Made by a program: the position numbers and the translations under genes | Notes under the pieces: generated by a model | What the model was told of the DNA's origin: nothing | Databases searched by the model: none | What the model saw: the letters and a program-made list of their open reading frames with translations, nothing else | From: Acidovorax sp. | GTDB taxonomy: Bacteria; Pseudomonadota; Gammaproteobacteria; Burkholderiales; Burkholderiaceae_C | Length of the DNA stretch: 64,000 nt | Reading direction: 5' to 3' | NCBI RefSeq assembly: GCF_021287135.1 | Contig: NZ_JAJTBB010000085.1 | Coordinates: 1 to 64,000, forward strand | In this document: in pieces, positions 1-7,520 of the stretch | Numbering within the stretch: position 1 is the first letter of the stretch | Layout of the letters: every line of letters begins with the position of its first letter

Positions 1-3
1 GCC

Positions 4-111
4 GTGTGCATCTGCGGTCTCGGGCAGTCTGCTGCGTTGCAAATCCTCGCAATAGCTGCGGCTATTGCTGCGTTTTGCGCCTTGCAGCCCCTCCCGATCC
101 GCAGCGCACAC
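4..111. repeat. imperfect fold-back repeat
   Basis: The ends are imperfectly inverted: gtgtgc plus a ctgcgg..tcggg stretch on the left matches cccgat plus ccgcagcgcacac on the right. The centre holds caatagc/gctattg around position 58. No open frame here looks like a protein. It could be a REP-like intergenic repeat or a structured transcript end. The left edge of the window may cut it. Confidence 0.45.
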
Positions 112-141
112 TTGCCGCTCGATTTGTGCAGAGGATCCCTA

Positions 142-311
142 AGAGCCTGTTCACAATCTCGCAGGGGTCGCGTTGAAGCGCAATCGGGACGAGTGGGTGC
201 TGCGGATGCGCCGCATGGGCTCATGCTCCTGCAAGCAGCCGGGGCGTTCAGTCGCCCGATTTCGCTCCAACCCTTCGGGCAGCGACTCCTGGGAGATTGT
301 GAACAGGCTCT
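142..311. repeat. MITE-like fold-back element with 30-bp inverted ends
   Basis: The left end (142-171, beginning agagcctgttcacaatctc) and the right end (282-311) are inverted copies differing at 2 of 30 positions. Similarity continues inward (ttgaagcgcaatcggg against ttggagcgaaatcggg), so most of the 170 bases could form one long hairpin. It has no coding capacity of its own. I see no clear target duplication. It lies just past the 3' end of mtgA and could also act as its transcript end. Confidence 0.65.
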
Positions 312-350
312 CACGGCGACCCCGGTGGGCGGTCTGCCGCGTCGATGCCG

Positions 351-1085
351 TCAGGGCAGCTCCGCGCTTCCCATGCGGCCCAGGATCGTCCGCGTGCGCC
401 CCGCCAGATACGCCGACCCCGGCGCCTTCTCGAACCGCTTGGGGGCGGGCAGCATGACGGCCAGGCGGGCAGCCTCGGCCGGGCCGAGTTTGCCGGCGCT
501 CTTGCGGAAGTAGTGCTGCGCTGCGGCCTCGGCGCCAAAGACGCCTTCGCCCCATTCGACGTTGTTCAGGTAGATCTCCAGGATGCGCTCCTTGGAGAGC
601 AGCTGCTCCAGGGCCAGGGTCAGCACGAATTCCTGCCCCTTGCGCAGCAGGGTGCGCTCGCCTGAGAGCAGCAGGTTCTTGGCGAGCTGCTGGGTGATGG
701 TGGAGCCGCCGCGGATCTTGGGGGCGCGCTGGGGCCGGTCGGGGGCGCGCGCCAGGGCCTTGGTGGCCTGCGCTTCGGCCTTGGCGTTGCGTTCCCAGGC
801 CTTCTCGATGGCGTTCCAGTCCACGCCGTCGTGGTTGACGAAACCATCGTCCTCCGAGGCGATCACGGCCCGCTTGAGGTGGTCGGAGATCTCGGCATAG
901 GGCACCCATTGCTGGCGCCAGGGCACATGGCCCGTGCCGGACAGCAGCGTCCAGGCCTCGGAGCGCTGGAAGGTGGTGGACTGCGGGTTGACCACCACCA
1001 TGGCCGCGATGCGCAGCACAAAGAACAGCTGCAGCGCCACCAGGGCGAGCACCACCAGTCCCAGCCAACGCAGCACGGCTTTCAT
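351..1085 (-). CDS. mtgA: monofunctional peptidoglycan glycosyltransferase MtgA
   Basis: A 244-residue inner-membrane enzyme that polymerises lipid II into glycan strands without a transpeptidase domain. One membrane anchor spans about residues 7-30. The GT51 signature EDDGFVNHDGVD sits at residues 78-89 with catalytic Glu78. It is followed by GGSTITQQLAKNLLL and the EIYLNNVEWGEGVFG block, all typical of the family. The length matches the usual ~230-245. It lies downstream of aroE in the same direction, separated by 144 bases that hold a palindromic repeat. The pairing with aroE is common in Comamonadaceae. The identification is firm. Confidence 0.95.
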   Translation of the reverse strand: MKAVLRWLGLVVLALVALQLFFVLRIAAMVVVNPQSTTFQRSEAWTLLSGTGHVPWRQQWVPYAEISDHLKRAVIASEDDGFVNHDGVDWNAIEKAWERNAKAEAQATKALARAPDRPQRAPKIRGGSTITQQLAKNLLLSGERTLLRKGQEFVLTLALEQLLSKERILEIYLNNVEWGEGVFGAEAAAQHYFRKSAGKLGPAEAARLAVMLPAPKRFEKAPGSAYLAGRTRTILGRMGSAELP

Positions 1086-1140
1086 GGCGGCGTGTCTCCC
1101 CTTGTTTGGTTTTGTGTCTGGGCCGGCATGAACCCACTAG

Positions 1141-1204
1141 AACCGTTCACGCTGAGCCTGCCGAAGCGCGGCGCGGGGCTTCGACAGGCTCAGCCCGAAC
1201 GGTT
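1141..1204. repeat. palindromic intergenic repeat (ctgagcctg..gaagc type)
   Basis: The two halves read inward from aaccgtt and outward to aacggtt, with gctgagcctgccgaagc facing gcttcgacaggctcagc. This matches from memory a palindrome found between genes in many proteobacterial genomes. It lies between aroE and mtgA. It could fold in the transcript and separate expression of the two genes. Confidence 0.65.
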
Positions 1205-1229
1205 TTGCAGCTTCATGCTCGCGCATGGT

Positions 1230-2078
1230 TCAGGCGCCCTGCCGCATTTCCTGCAGCACCTGGCCCGAGGGCGGGCGCACGCCGCGCCACAGCAGGAAGG
1301 CTTCCGCGGCCTGTTCCACCAGCATGCCCAGGCCGTCGCGCGGCACGGCGCCATGCCGGCGGGCCCAGTCCAGAAAGCCCTGGGCCGCGGGGCCGTACAT
1401 CATGTCGTAGGCCAGGCTGCCGGGCCGCAGAACGTGGGCGGGCACGGGGGCTTCAGCGCCCGCCAAACTGCTGGCCGTGGCGTTGATGATCACATCAAAA
1501 TCAGCCTCCAGCGCTTGTGGGGAAAGCGCAAGCAGCTCTGCTTTTTGTAGCGCAGCCAGGGCGCTGTGCGATTGCACCAGGGCCTGGGCCTTGGCCAGCG
1601 TGCGGTTGGCCACGGTCACATGGACGGCCCCGGCCTGGAGCACCGGCCCCAGCACCCCGGCGGCCGCGCCGCCCGCCCCCACCAGCAGCACCCGCGCGCC
1701 TTGCAGGGGCACGCCGGCGTTGCGGGTGATGTCGGCCACCAGGCCCAGGCCGTCGGTGTTGTCGGCCTGGATGCTGCCGTCCGGCTGGAAGCGCAGGGTG
1801 TTGGCGGCCCCGGCCAGATGCACGCGCTCGCTGCAGGTGGTGGCCAGGGCCTGCGCCTCGAACTTGAAGGGCACGGTGATGTTGCAGCCGCGGCCGCCCT
1901 CGGCCCTGAAGTCGCGCACGGCCTGCGCAAAGCCGTCCAGCGCCACCAGGCGGCGCTCGTAGCGCAGGCGCTGGCCGGTCAGTTCGGCAAAGCGGGCATG
2001 GATGGCGGGCGAGCGGCTGTGGGCCACGGGGTTGCCCATCACGCAGTACAGGTCGGTGGCAGAAGGCGAAGAGGTCAT
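1230..2078 (-). CDS. aroE: shikimate dehydrogenase AroE
   Basis: A 282-residue NADP-dependent enzyme that reduces 3-dehydroshikimate to shikimate in chorismate synthesis. The shikimate-binding SRSP motif is near residue 21. Visible further on are ITVPFK with the catalytic lysine, NTDGLG, and the GAGGAAAGVL dinucleotide loop near residue 133. The length is normal. The stretch from about residue 177 to 195 is encoded by a copy of the dispersed repeat described separately; it falls in a variable loop before the conserved DVIINAT motif, so the enzyme should still work. The DAHP synthase at 18.6 kb feeds the same pathway. Confidence 0.96.
   Translation of the reverse strand: MTSSPSATDLYCVMGNPVAHSRSPAIHARFAELTGQRLRYERRLVALDGFAQAVRDFRAEGGRGCNITVPFKFEAQALATTCSERVHLAGAANTLRFQPDGSIQADNTDGLGLVADITRNAGVPLQGARVLLVGAGGAAAGVLGPVLQAGAVHVTVANRTLAKAQALVQSHSALAALQKAELLALSPQALEADFDVIINATASSLAGAEAPVPAHVLRPGSLAYDMMYGPAAQGFLDWARRHGAVPRDGLGMLVEQAAEAFLLWRGVRPPSGQVLQEMRQGA
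1495..1550. repeat. dispersed palindromic repeat, copy inside aroE
   Basis: The element has the core gcgcttgtggggaaagcgc at 1511-1529, flanked by tcaaaat on one side and agcagct..ctttttgtag on the other. The same layout occurs at 20.2, 21.7 and 40.9 kb. Here it lies within the aroE reading frame without disrupting it. Confidence 0.75.
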
Positions 2079-2116
2079 GGGAAGGGGTGAGGCCGGCGCC
2101 GCCGCGGAACTGGGGG

Positions 2117-2154
2117 CCCCCTGAGGGAAGGCGCCGCAGGCGACTCAGAGGGGG
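2117..2154. repeat. short GC-rich palindrome after the TonB-like gene
   Basis: The sequence runs from ccccctgag to ctcagaggggg and forms a hairpin directly after the stop codon of the minus-strand TonB-like gene. It resembles a degenerate copy of the ccccctgag-type intergenic repeat also seen after purH. It could stabilise or end the transcript, but there is no clear U tract. Confidence 0.5.
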
Positions 2155-3015
2155 TTACCGCACACTGGTTTCAAGGGTCTGTTCGCGGGTGAACTTGAAG
2201 CGCGCCACCATGGCGATCTGGTCGGCCTTCTTGCGCATGTCCGGGGAAAAGGTGCCAAACGGACCGGCGGCGCGTGCGATGGCCTGGGCGCGGCGGTCCA
2301 GCGTGGCGTTGCCGGAACCCTGCACGACTTCGGTGTCCAGCACGCGCCCGTCGTGGTTCACAGTGACGATCATGGTCAGCTCGCCGTAGAGCTTCTTGCC
2401 GCCCTGCTCGGGGAAATTCTCCGTGCCCTTGTCTTCCACCTTGTGGCGCAGCGCGTCGTAGTACAGGGCATAGGCCTCTTCACGCGTGGCGGGGCTGATG
2501 TAGCGCTTCTTGGGCCGCGAGTTTTCTTCGTTGATGCGCTTTTCAATCTCGGCCAGCAGCTTGACCAGCTGGCGGCGCTTTTCCTGCTCGCTGGCCTGCT
2601 CGGCGCTCTGGGCGGCCTGGCGCGGGTCGGGCACCGGCATGGTGGCCAGCTGCTTGCGCAGCTGCGCGAGCAGCTGGGCCTGCTGCTCCTGCATCGCATC
2701 CATCTTGCGCTGCGCTTCCTCGAAATCATCGCCGAGGGTCGTGAGCGCCGTGTACGGCAGCGGACTGGTGGCGCGGCCCTTGTCGGCATCGCCGCCGCCG
2801 GCCAGATTGGCCTGGGCAATGGCCTGGGCCTTGTCCGGCCGGTCGTTCGACTTGGCGTTGACCAGGATGACCTCCAGCGGCGTGTCCTGGAACACGCGGT
2901 TGAAGCCCTCGGGGTCGATGAAGCGCACGGAGATGAGCGCGGCATGCACTGCCACCGAGACGCCCAGCGCCAGTTGCAGCGTGCTGAAGGTGCGGAGGAA
3001 GGCAGGAAGTTTCAT
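2155..3015 (-). CDS. TonB C-terminal domain protein
   Basis: A 286-residue membrane-anchored protein with a hydrophobic segment near residues 12-33. A glutamine/arginine-rich, probably coiled-coil region covers about 95-165. A TonB/TolA-type C-terminal domain follows (YGELTMIVTVNHDGRVLDTEVVQGSG and onward, about 195-275). It has no long proline-rich spacer, so it may be closer to TolA-like proteins than to classical TonB. The family transmits inner-membrane proton-motive energy to outer-membrane transporters, but no exbB/exbD is nearby and the partner is unknown. It lies upstream of aroE in the same direction and probably shares a transcript with it. Confidence 0.8.
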   Translation of the reverse strand: MKLPAFLRTFSTLQLALGVSVAVHAALISVRFIDPEGFNRVFQDTPLEVILVNAKSNDRPDKAQAIAQANLAGGGDADKGRATSPLPYTALTTLGDDFEEAQRKMDAMQEQQAQLLAQLRKQLATMPVPDPRQAAQSAEQASEQEKRRQLVKLLAEIEKRINEENSRPKKRYISPATREEAYALYYDALRHKVEDKGTENFPEQGGKKLYGELTMIVTVNHDGRVLDTEVVQGSGNATLDRRAQAIARAAGPFGTFSPDMRKKADQIAMVARFKFTREQTLETSVR

Positions 3016-3046
3016 CGGCCGCGATTATCAGGGGGGATCCGGGGGC

Positions 3047-5125
3047 TCAGGCGGCGTTGGCAGCGGCCGCGGCGTCGGCAGCCGGCGCTTCGTTCACATC
3101 CACCGCAATGGCGATGGGGCCGGCCACGGTGTCGTCGTCCTCGGCATCGTCCACCGGGCCATCGTCGCTGGCGTCCTGCGGGTCGTCCAGGCGCTCGATC
3201 ACGGTGCCGTGGATGTCCAGCGTGATCTCGTCCACCTCGCCCAGCTTGACCAGGAGGCGCGCGCCGCGCGGCAGGTTCTGCGCGCCCAGCACGGGGAAGA
3301 CCAGCGGAATGTCATCCGCCCGCACCAGGAAGCTGCCGCCAGGCCCTTCCTTGAAGACGGTGGCGTTCAGCTCGGTGATGCCGTTCTGCTCCACGTACTT
3401 CAGCGTCCAGAAGCGCTCCATGCCGGCCTGGTAGCCGTTGTAGGCGCTGTAGGCCGCGTCAAAGCTGCTGATGATGGAGAACAGGTCGGCGTCCTTGGGC
3501 TTGAACGGCGCGGCCAGCGCGGCGGTTTTGCCGTGGCGGGCGCAGGCAATGATCTGCCACTGGTTGACCAGGTCGGTGTAGCGGCGCAGGGGCGAGGTGG
3601 CCCACGAATAGGCTTTGACGCCGATGCCCGCATGCGGCAGCGCCTTGGTGCCCATGCGCACCTTCACGCCCGGCGCCATGCTGGCCTGGCTGCGGTAGAT
3701 GCCGGGCACGCCCAGCTCGGCCATCCAGCTGCCCCAGGTGCTGTTGGCCACGATCATGGCCTCGGCCACGATCAAATCGAGCGGCGCACCGCGCTGGCGC
3801 ACGCTGATCTGCACTTGCTCGTTGCCGGTGGGCTCGGCGCCATCATTGCCGACCAGGCGGAAGTTGTAGTCGGGCCGGTTGAAGTTCTCGGGCTTGCCGC
3901 GCACCACCTCGCGGCGGGCCTTGAGGTCCCTGGCGAGGCGGTATAAAAAGGATAGCTGCCCGCGCAGGTCTGACAAGCGCTGCGGGTCGTTTTGGTGCTC
4001 AAACGCCGGGTTGGTGAGCCATTCTTCCGTCACCACGCTGTCGAGCTGGTCGTGGCGCAGGTTGGCGGCCACGTGCACGCGCTCGAGCCGGGTCTCGGAG
4101 CCCTTGAACTCCAGCGTCGCTTCGTCGATGGTCACGTACAGCGACACGGCCGGGTTGGCGCGGCCTTCGTCCAGCGTGTAGGTCTGCACCACGTCGTCGG
4201 GCAGCATGGTGATTTTGTAGCCCGGCATGTACACCGTGGACAGGCGCGCGCGGCCGAGCTGGTCGATGGCACTGCCGGGCTGGATGGCCAGCCCCGGCGC
4301 CGCGATGTGGATGCCCAGCACCACGGTGCCGGTGCCCAGGCCCTGCACGGACAGGGCATCGTCGATTTCGGTGGTTTGCGAATCGTCGATGGAATACGCC
4401 TGCGCGGGCGACAGCGGCAGCTCGTCCGCAATGGCGGGTGCCGTGAGCGCGGGGAAGCCCGTGCCCTTGGGGAAGTTCTCGAACAAGAACCGCTTCCAGT
4501 GGAACTGGTAGGCCGAGTCGATGGCCCCGGCCTTTTGCAGCAGATCGAGTGGCGCGGTGTGCGTGGCGCGGCTGGCCTCGACCACGGCCTTGTACTCGGG
4601 CGCGTTCTTGTCGGGCTTGAACAAAATCTTGTAGAGCTGCTCGCGGATGGGCTGCGGGCATTCGCCCCGGCCCAGCTGTGCGGCCCATTCGTCGATTTGC
4701 GCGAGGAGGGCCTTTTTCTTCTCGATGGCGGCCAGCGCCTGCTGCAGGATCTCGGCCGACGCCTTCTTGAAGCGGCCCTTGCCCGCGCGGCGGAAGTAGT
4801 GCGGCGCGTCGTAGAGGCGCAGCAGCGCACCGGCCTGCTGGGCCAGGGTGGCGTTCTCGGAGAAATAGTCGCGCGCCAGGTCGGCAAAGCCGAACTCGTC
4901 CTCGGGCGCGAATTCCCAGGCCAGGTCCAGCTCGATGGTCTCGGCCACGGCCTGGGCCTGGGCGATGAGTTCTGCCGGGGCGGGTTTTTCGAATTTCAGC
5001 AGGATATTGGCGGCCTTGACCTTGACCCGCTTGCCGGAATCGAGCTCCACCTGGGCGGAGGTGTCGGCTTCCGACAGGATACGGCCGGCCAGGAACTTGC
5101 CGGCTTCTTCAAACAATGCATGCAT
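3047..5125 (-). CDS. RNase II/R-family exoribonuclease (RNB domain)
   Basis: A 692-residue protein with a central RNB catalytic domain. The metal-binding aspartate motif IDDSQTTEIDDALS is near residue 250, and GRARLSTVYMPGYKITMLPDD follows. The family degrades RNA 3' to 5'. The N-terminal third lacks an obvious pair of cold-shock domains. The C terminus ends in an acidic then alanine-rich tail (DDPQDASDDGPVDDAEDDD), which is unusual for RNase R or RNase II of enteric bacteria. I chose the ATG at 5125 (MHALFEEAG) over one 18 codons upstream because the longer N terminus looks unrelated. The exact subfamily is not certain. Confidence 0.88.
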   Translation of the reverse strand: MHALFEEAGKFLAGRILSEADTSAQVELDSGKRVKVKAANILLKFEKPAPAELIAQAQAVAETIELDLAWEFAPEDEFGFADLARDYFSENATLAQQAGALLRLYDAPHYFRRAGKGRFKKASAEILQQALAAIEKKKALLAQIDEWAAQLGRGECPQPIREQLYKILFKPDKNAPEYKAVVEASRATHTAPLDLLQKAGAIDSAYQFHWKRFLFENFPKGTGFPALTAPAIADELPLSPAQAYSIDDSQTTEIDDALSVQGLGTGTVVLGIHIAAPGLAIQPGSAIDQLGRARLSTVYMPGYKITMLPDDVVQTYTLDEGRANPAVSLYVTIDEATLEFKGSETRLERVHVAANLRHDQLDSVVTEEWLTNPAFEHQNDPQRLSDLRGQLSFLYRLARDLKARREVVRGKPENFNRPDYNFRLVGNDGAEPTGNEQVQISVRQRGAPLDLIVAEAMIVANSTWGSWMAELGVPGIYRSQASMAPGVKVRMGTKALPHAGIGVKAYSWATSPLRRYTDLVNQWQIIACARHGKTAALAAPFKPKDADLFSIISSFDAAYSAYNGYQAGMERFWTLKYVEQNGITELNATVFKEGPGGSFLVRADDIPLVFPVLGAQNLPRGARLLVKLGEVDEITLDIHGTVIERLDDPQDASDDGPVDDAEDDDTVAGPIAIAVDVNEAPAADAAAAANAA

Positions 5126-5221
5126 GGCGCGGATTCTCCCATGGGTAGGCACGCTGGCCGGTGCGCCGCTGGCCAGCACCTATGATCCAGGGCTTTGCCC
5201 GAAGCGCCGCAGGAAAGCCCC

Positions 5222-6793
5222 ATGTTGTTTGATGCCATTGCCGCGCCGCTGGCCCTGCTGGCGGTGGCTCTGCCGTTTCTTTTCGCGGTCACGGACGCGC
5301 CCATGTCCAATTTCTGGCCGCTGGTGGCCTCATGGACCTGCGTGGCCGTGTTGCTGCTGCTGGGGGCGGCGTCGGTGCACCCGGCGCCGGGGCGCACGCG
5401 CCGGGACGCGCGCTGGTGGGCGCTGGTGCTGGCCGGCGGGCTGGGCGGGGCTGCGGTGCTGGCCAGCGGGATCGGGCTGGTCCAGTACGGGGTGGGCGAC
5501 GTGGGGCTGGGGCCGTGGATCCACGCCTCGGTGCCCGGGCAGGCGGTGGGCAACCTGCGCCAGCGCAACCAGCAGGGCACCCTGCTGAGCCTGGGCGCCT
5601 GGGCCTGGCTGTGGTGGACGCTGCATGCCCGGCCGCTGCACGGCCAGGACCTGGGCAGGGCCGGCGGGCCGGCGCGGGGCCTTCCCCGGGCCTGGAGCGT
5701 GGCCGCCGCCGTGGCGCTGGCCTGGCTGGCCGTGGGCGCGGCGGCCACGGCGTCGCGCACGGTGGCGCTGCAGTGGGCGCTGCTGCTGGGGCTGGTGGCC
5801 CTGTGGCCCGGGGCGGGCAAAAGCGCCGCGCTGCGCTGGGCCGCCGTGGGGCTGGCGCTGTTCCTCCTGGCGGCCTGGACGCTGCCCGAGGCGCTGTGGC
5901 GCTGGCAGGGCGTGCGCGCGGATGCGCTGTTCCACCGCTTTGCCGACGGCTCCCGCGCGTGCACGAGCCGCCGGGTGCTGTGGTCCAACATGCTGACCCT
6001 CATCGCCCAGAAGCCCTGGCTGGGCTGGGGCTGGGGCGAGCTGGACTACGCGCACTACGTCACCCTGTTTCCCGGCGAGCGGTTCTGCGTGCTGCTGGAC
6101 AACGCCCACAACCTGCCGCTGCACCTGGCGGTGGAGCTGGGCCTGCCCACGGCGCTGGTGCTGTGCGGTGGCGCGCTGGCCCTGTGCGTGTGGGCGCGGC
6201 CCTGGCGCGAAACCCAGCCCGCACGCCAGCTGGCCTGGGGGGCGCTGGCCTTCATCGGGCTGCACAGCCTGCTGGAGTACCCGCTGTGGTACGGGCCGTT
6301 CCAGCTGGTGGCGCTGTTTTGTCTGGTGATCCTGGCCTGGCCGCGGCAGGGGGGGCTGCGTGTGCCAGCGGCCGTGCTGGCGGGCGCTGTGCTGATGGTG
6401 GCGGGCGCCTGTGCCGTGGCCGCGTGGGACTACCACCGCGTCAGCCAGATCTTCAAGCCCGCCGCACAGCGGGCCGCAGCCTACCGCGAGAACACGCAGG
6501 CCAAGGTGTCGCGGTCGCTGCTGTTTTCCAGCACCCTCGACTTTGCCCGGCTGACGACCACCGGCCTGACCCGCGAGAACGCCGCGGAGCTGAACGCCCT
6601 GGCCCGGCAACTGCTCCACTATTCGCCCGAGCCGCGTGTCATCGAGCTGCTCATTGAAAGCGCGGTGATGCTGGGCCGGGACGACGAGGCGGCCTTCCAC
6701 CTGCAGCGCTACCGCATCGCCTACCCCGACGACTACCGCCGCTGGAAGGCAGCGGGCGGGGCGCCGCCCGCGCGGGGGGCTTCCGGCCCTTGA
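5222..6793 (+). CDS. O-antigen ligase/Wzy-family protein, PglL-like
   Basis: A 523-residue polytopic inner-membrane protein with about ten hydrophobic segments. It carries the Wzy_C-type periplasmic block GWGWGELDYAHY..DNAHNLPLHLAVELG near residues 270-305, a histidine-containing motif shared by O-antigen ligases, Wzy polymerases and PglL-type protein O-glycosyltransferases. The soluble C-terminal region (about 425-520) and overall size fit PglL-like enzymes, which move lipid-linked glycans onto pilins or other proteins. No glycan-assembly cluster or pilin gene adjoins it, so the acceptor is unknown. The start at 5222 drops nine residues of a longer open frame. Confidence 0.82.
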   Translation: MLFDAIAAPLALLAVALPFLFAVTDAPMSNFWPLVASWTCVAVLLLLGAASVHPAPGRTRRDARWWALVLAGGLGGAAVLASGIGLVQYGVGDVGLGPWIHASVPGQAVGNLRQRNQQGTLLSLGAWAWLWWTLHARPLHGQDLGRAGGPARGLPRAWSVAAAVALAWLAVGAAATASRTVALQWALLLGLVALWPGAGKSAALRWAAVGLALFLLAAWTLPEALWRWQGVRADALFHRFADGSRACTSRRVLWSNMLTLIAQKPWLGWGWGELDYAHYVTLFPGERFCVLLDNAHNLPLHLAVELGLPTALVLCGGALALCVWARPWRETQPARQLAWGALAFIGLHSLLEYPLWYGPFQLVALFCLVILAWPRQGGLRVPAAVLAGAVLMVAGACAVAAWDYHRVSQIFKPAAQRAAAYRENTQAKVSRSLLFSSTLDFARLTTTGLTRENAAELNALARQLLHYSPEPRVIELLIESAVMLGRDDEAAFHLQRYRIAYPDDYRRWKAAGGAPPARGASGP

Positions 6794-6833
6794 TGCGCGG
6801 GAAGCCGGCCGGTCGCACGCCCTCGGCCGGGGA

Positions 6834-7421
6834 TCAGCGCGCCAGTTCCAGGAAGGCGGCCACCTGGGGCAGGTAGTCGGCGAAATTCGACAGGGCGTGG
6901 TCCCCGCCCGCCTGCACCACCTGCCGGGCCTGCGGGTAGCGGGCCGCCATCTCGCGCCAGTCCAGCACCTCGTCGCCCTGGGCGATAAGCGCCAGCTCCG
7001 GGCCCGCGGCGGGCTGGCCCGAGACGTCCAGCGCCCGCAGTTCCTCAATGAACTCGGGCCGGAAGAAGAAGCGCTCGGCGGGATCGTGCCAGGCCGTCTG
7101 CTCGCCGATGTAGCGCGCCAGGTCGCGCGCCGGGTGCACGGCCGGATTGATGAGCACGCTGGCGCACCCCTTGCGCTGCGCCACCCAGCTGGCATAAAAG
7201 CCGCCCAGCGACGAGCCAACCACCGCCATCGCAGCATCCGGCCACCCGGCAATGCCCTGCGCGACCCTCTCCATGGCCTCCCGCGGCGAGGGCGGCAGCT
7301 GCGGGCACCAGAAGGTGACGGCCGGGTGGTGCTGCGCCACGAAGGCCGCCGTCTGCCGGGCCTTGGCCGACTGGGGGGACGAGCGAAAGCCGTGCAGGTA
7401 CAGAAGGTGGGTGGTGGTCAT
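6834..7421 (-). CDS. YqiA/YcfP-type alpha/beta-hydrolase
   Basis: A 195-residue cytoplasmic hydrolase. It begins with LLYLHGFRSSPQSAKA, a signature of the YqiA family, and has the nucleophile elbow VGSSLGGFYAS near residue 75. A late aspartate (QGDEVLDW) and histidine (GGDHALSNF) complete a likely catalytic triad. YqiA members hydrolyse short acyl esters or thioesters, and the natural substrate is not known. It runs convergent to the ligase gene on its left and divergent from the kinase gene on its right. Confidence 0.88.
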   Translation of the reverse strand: MTTTHLLYLHGFRSSPQSAKARQTAAFVAQHHPAVTFWCPQLPPSPREAMERVAQGIAGWPDAAMAVVGSSLGGFYASWVAQRKGCASVLINPAVHPARDLARYIGEQTAWHDPAERFFFRPEFIEELRALDVSGQPAAGPELALIAQGDEVLDWREMAARYPQARQVVQAGGDHALSNFADYLPQVAAFLELAR

Positions 7422-7520
7422 GGGGCAGGGGAATCACCGCTATGGAAGGGGCTGGGCGGGGCATAAGATGGGGCACGCGCCCTGTATCCCGGGGCTGAGC
7501 CTGATCCTCGATCCCCCGCC

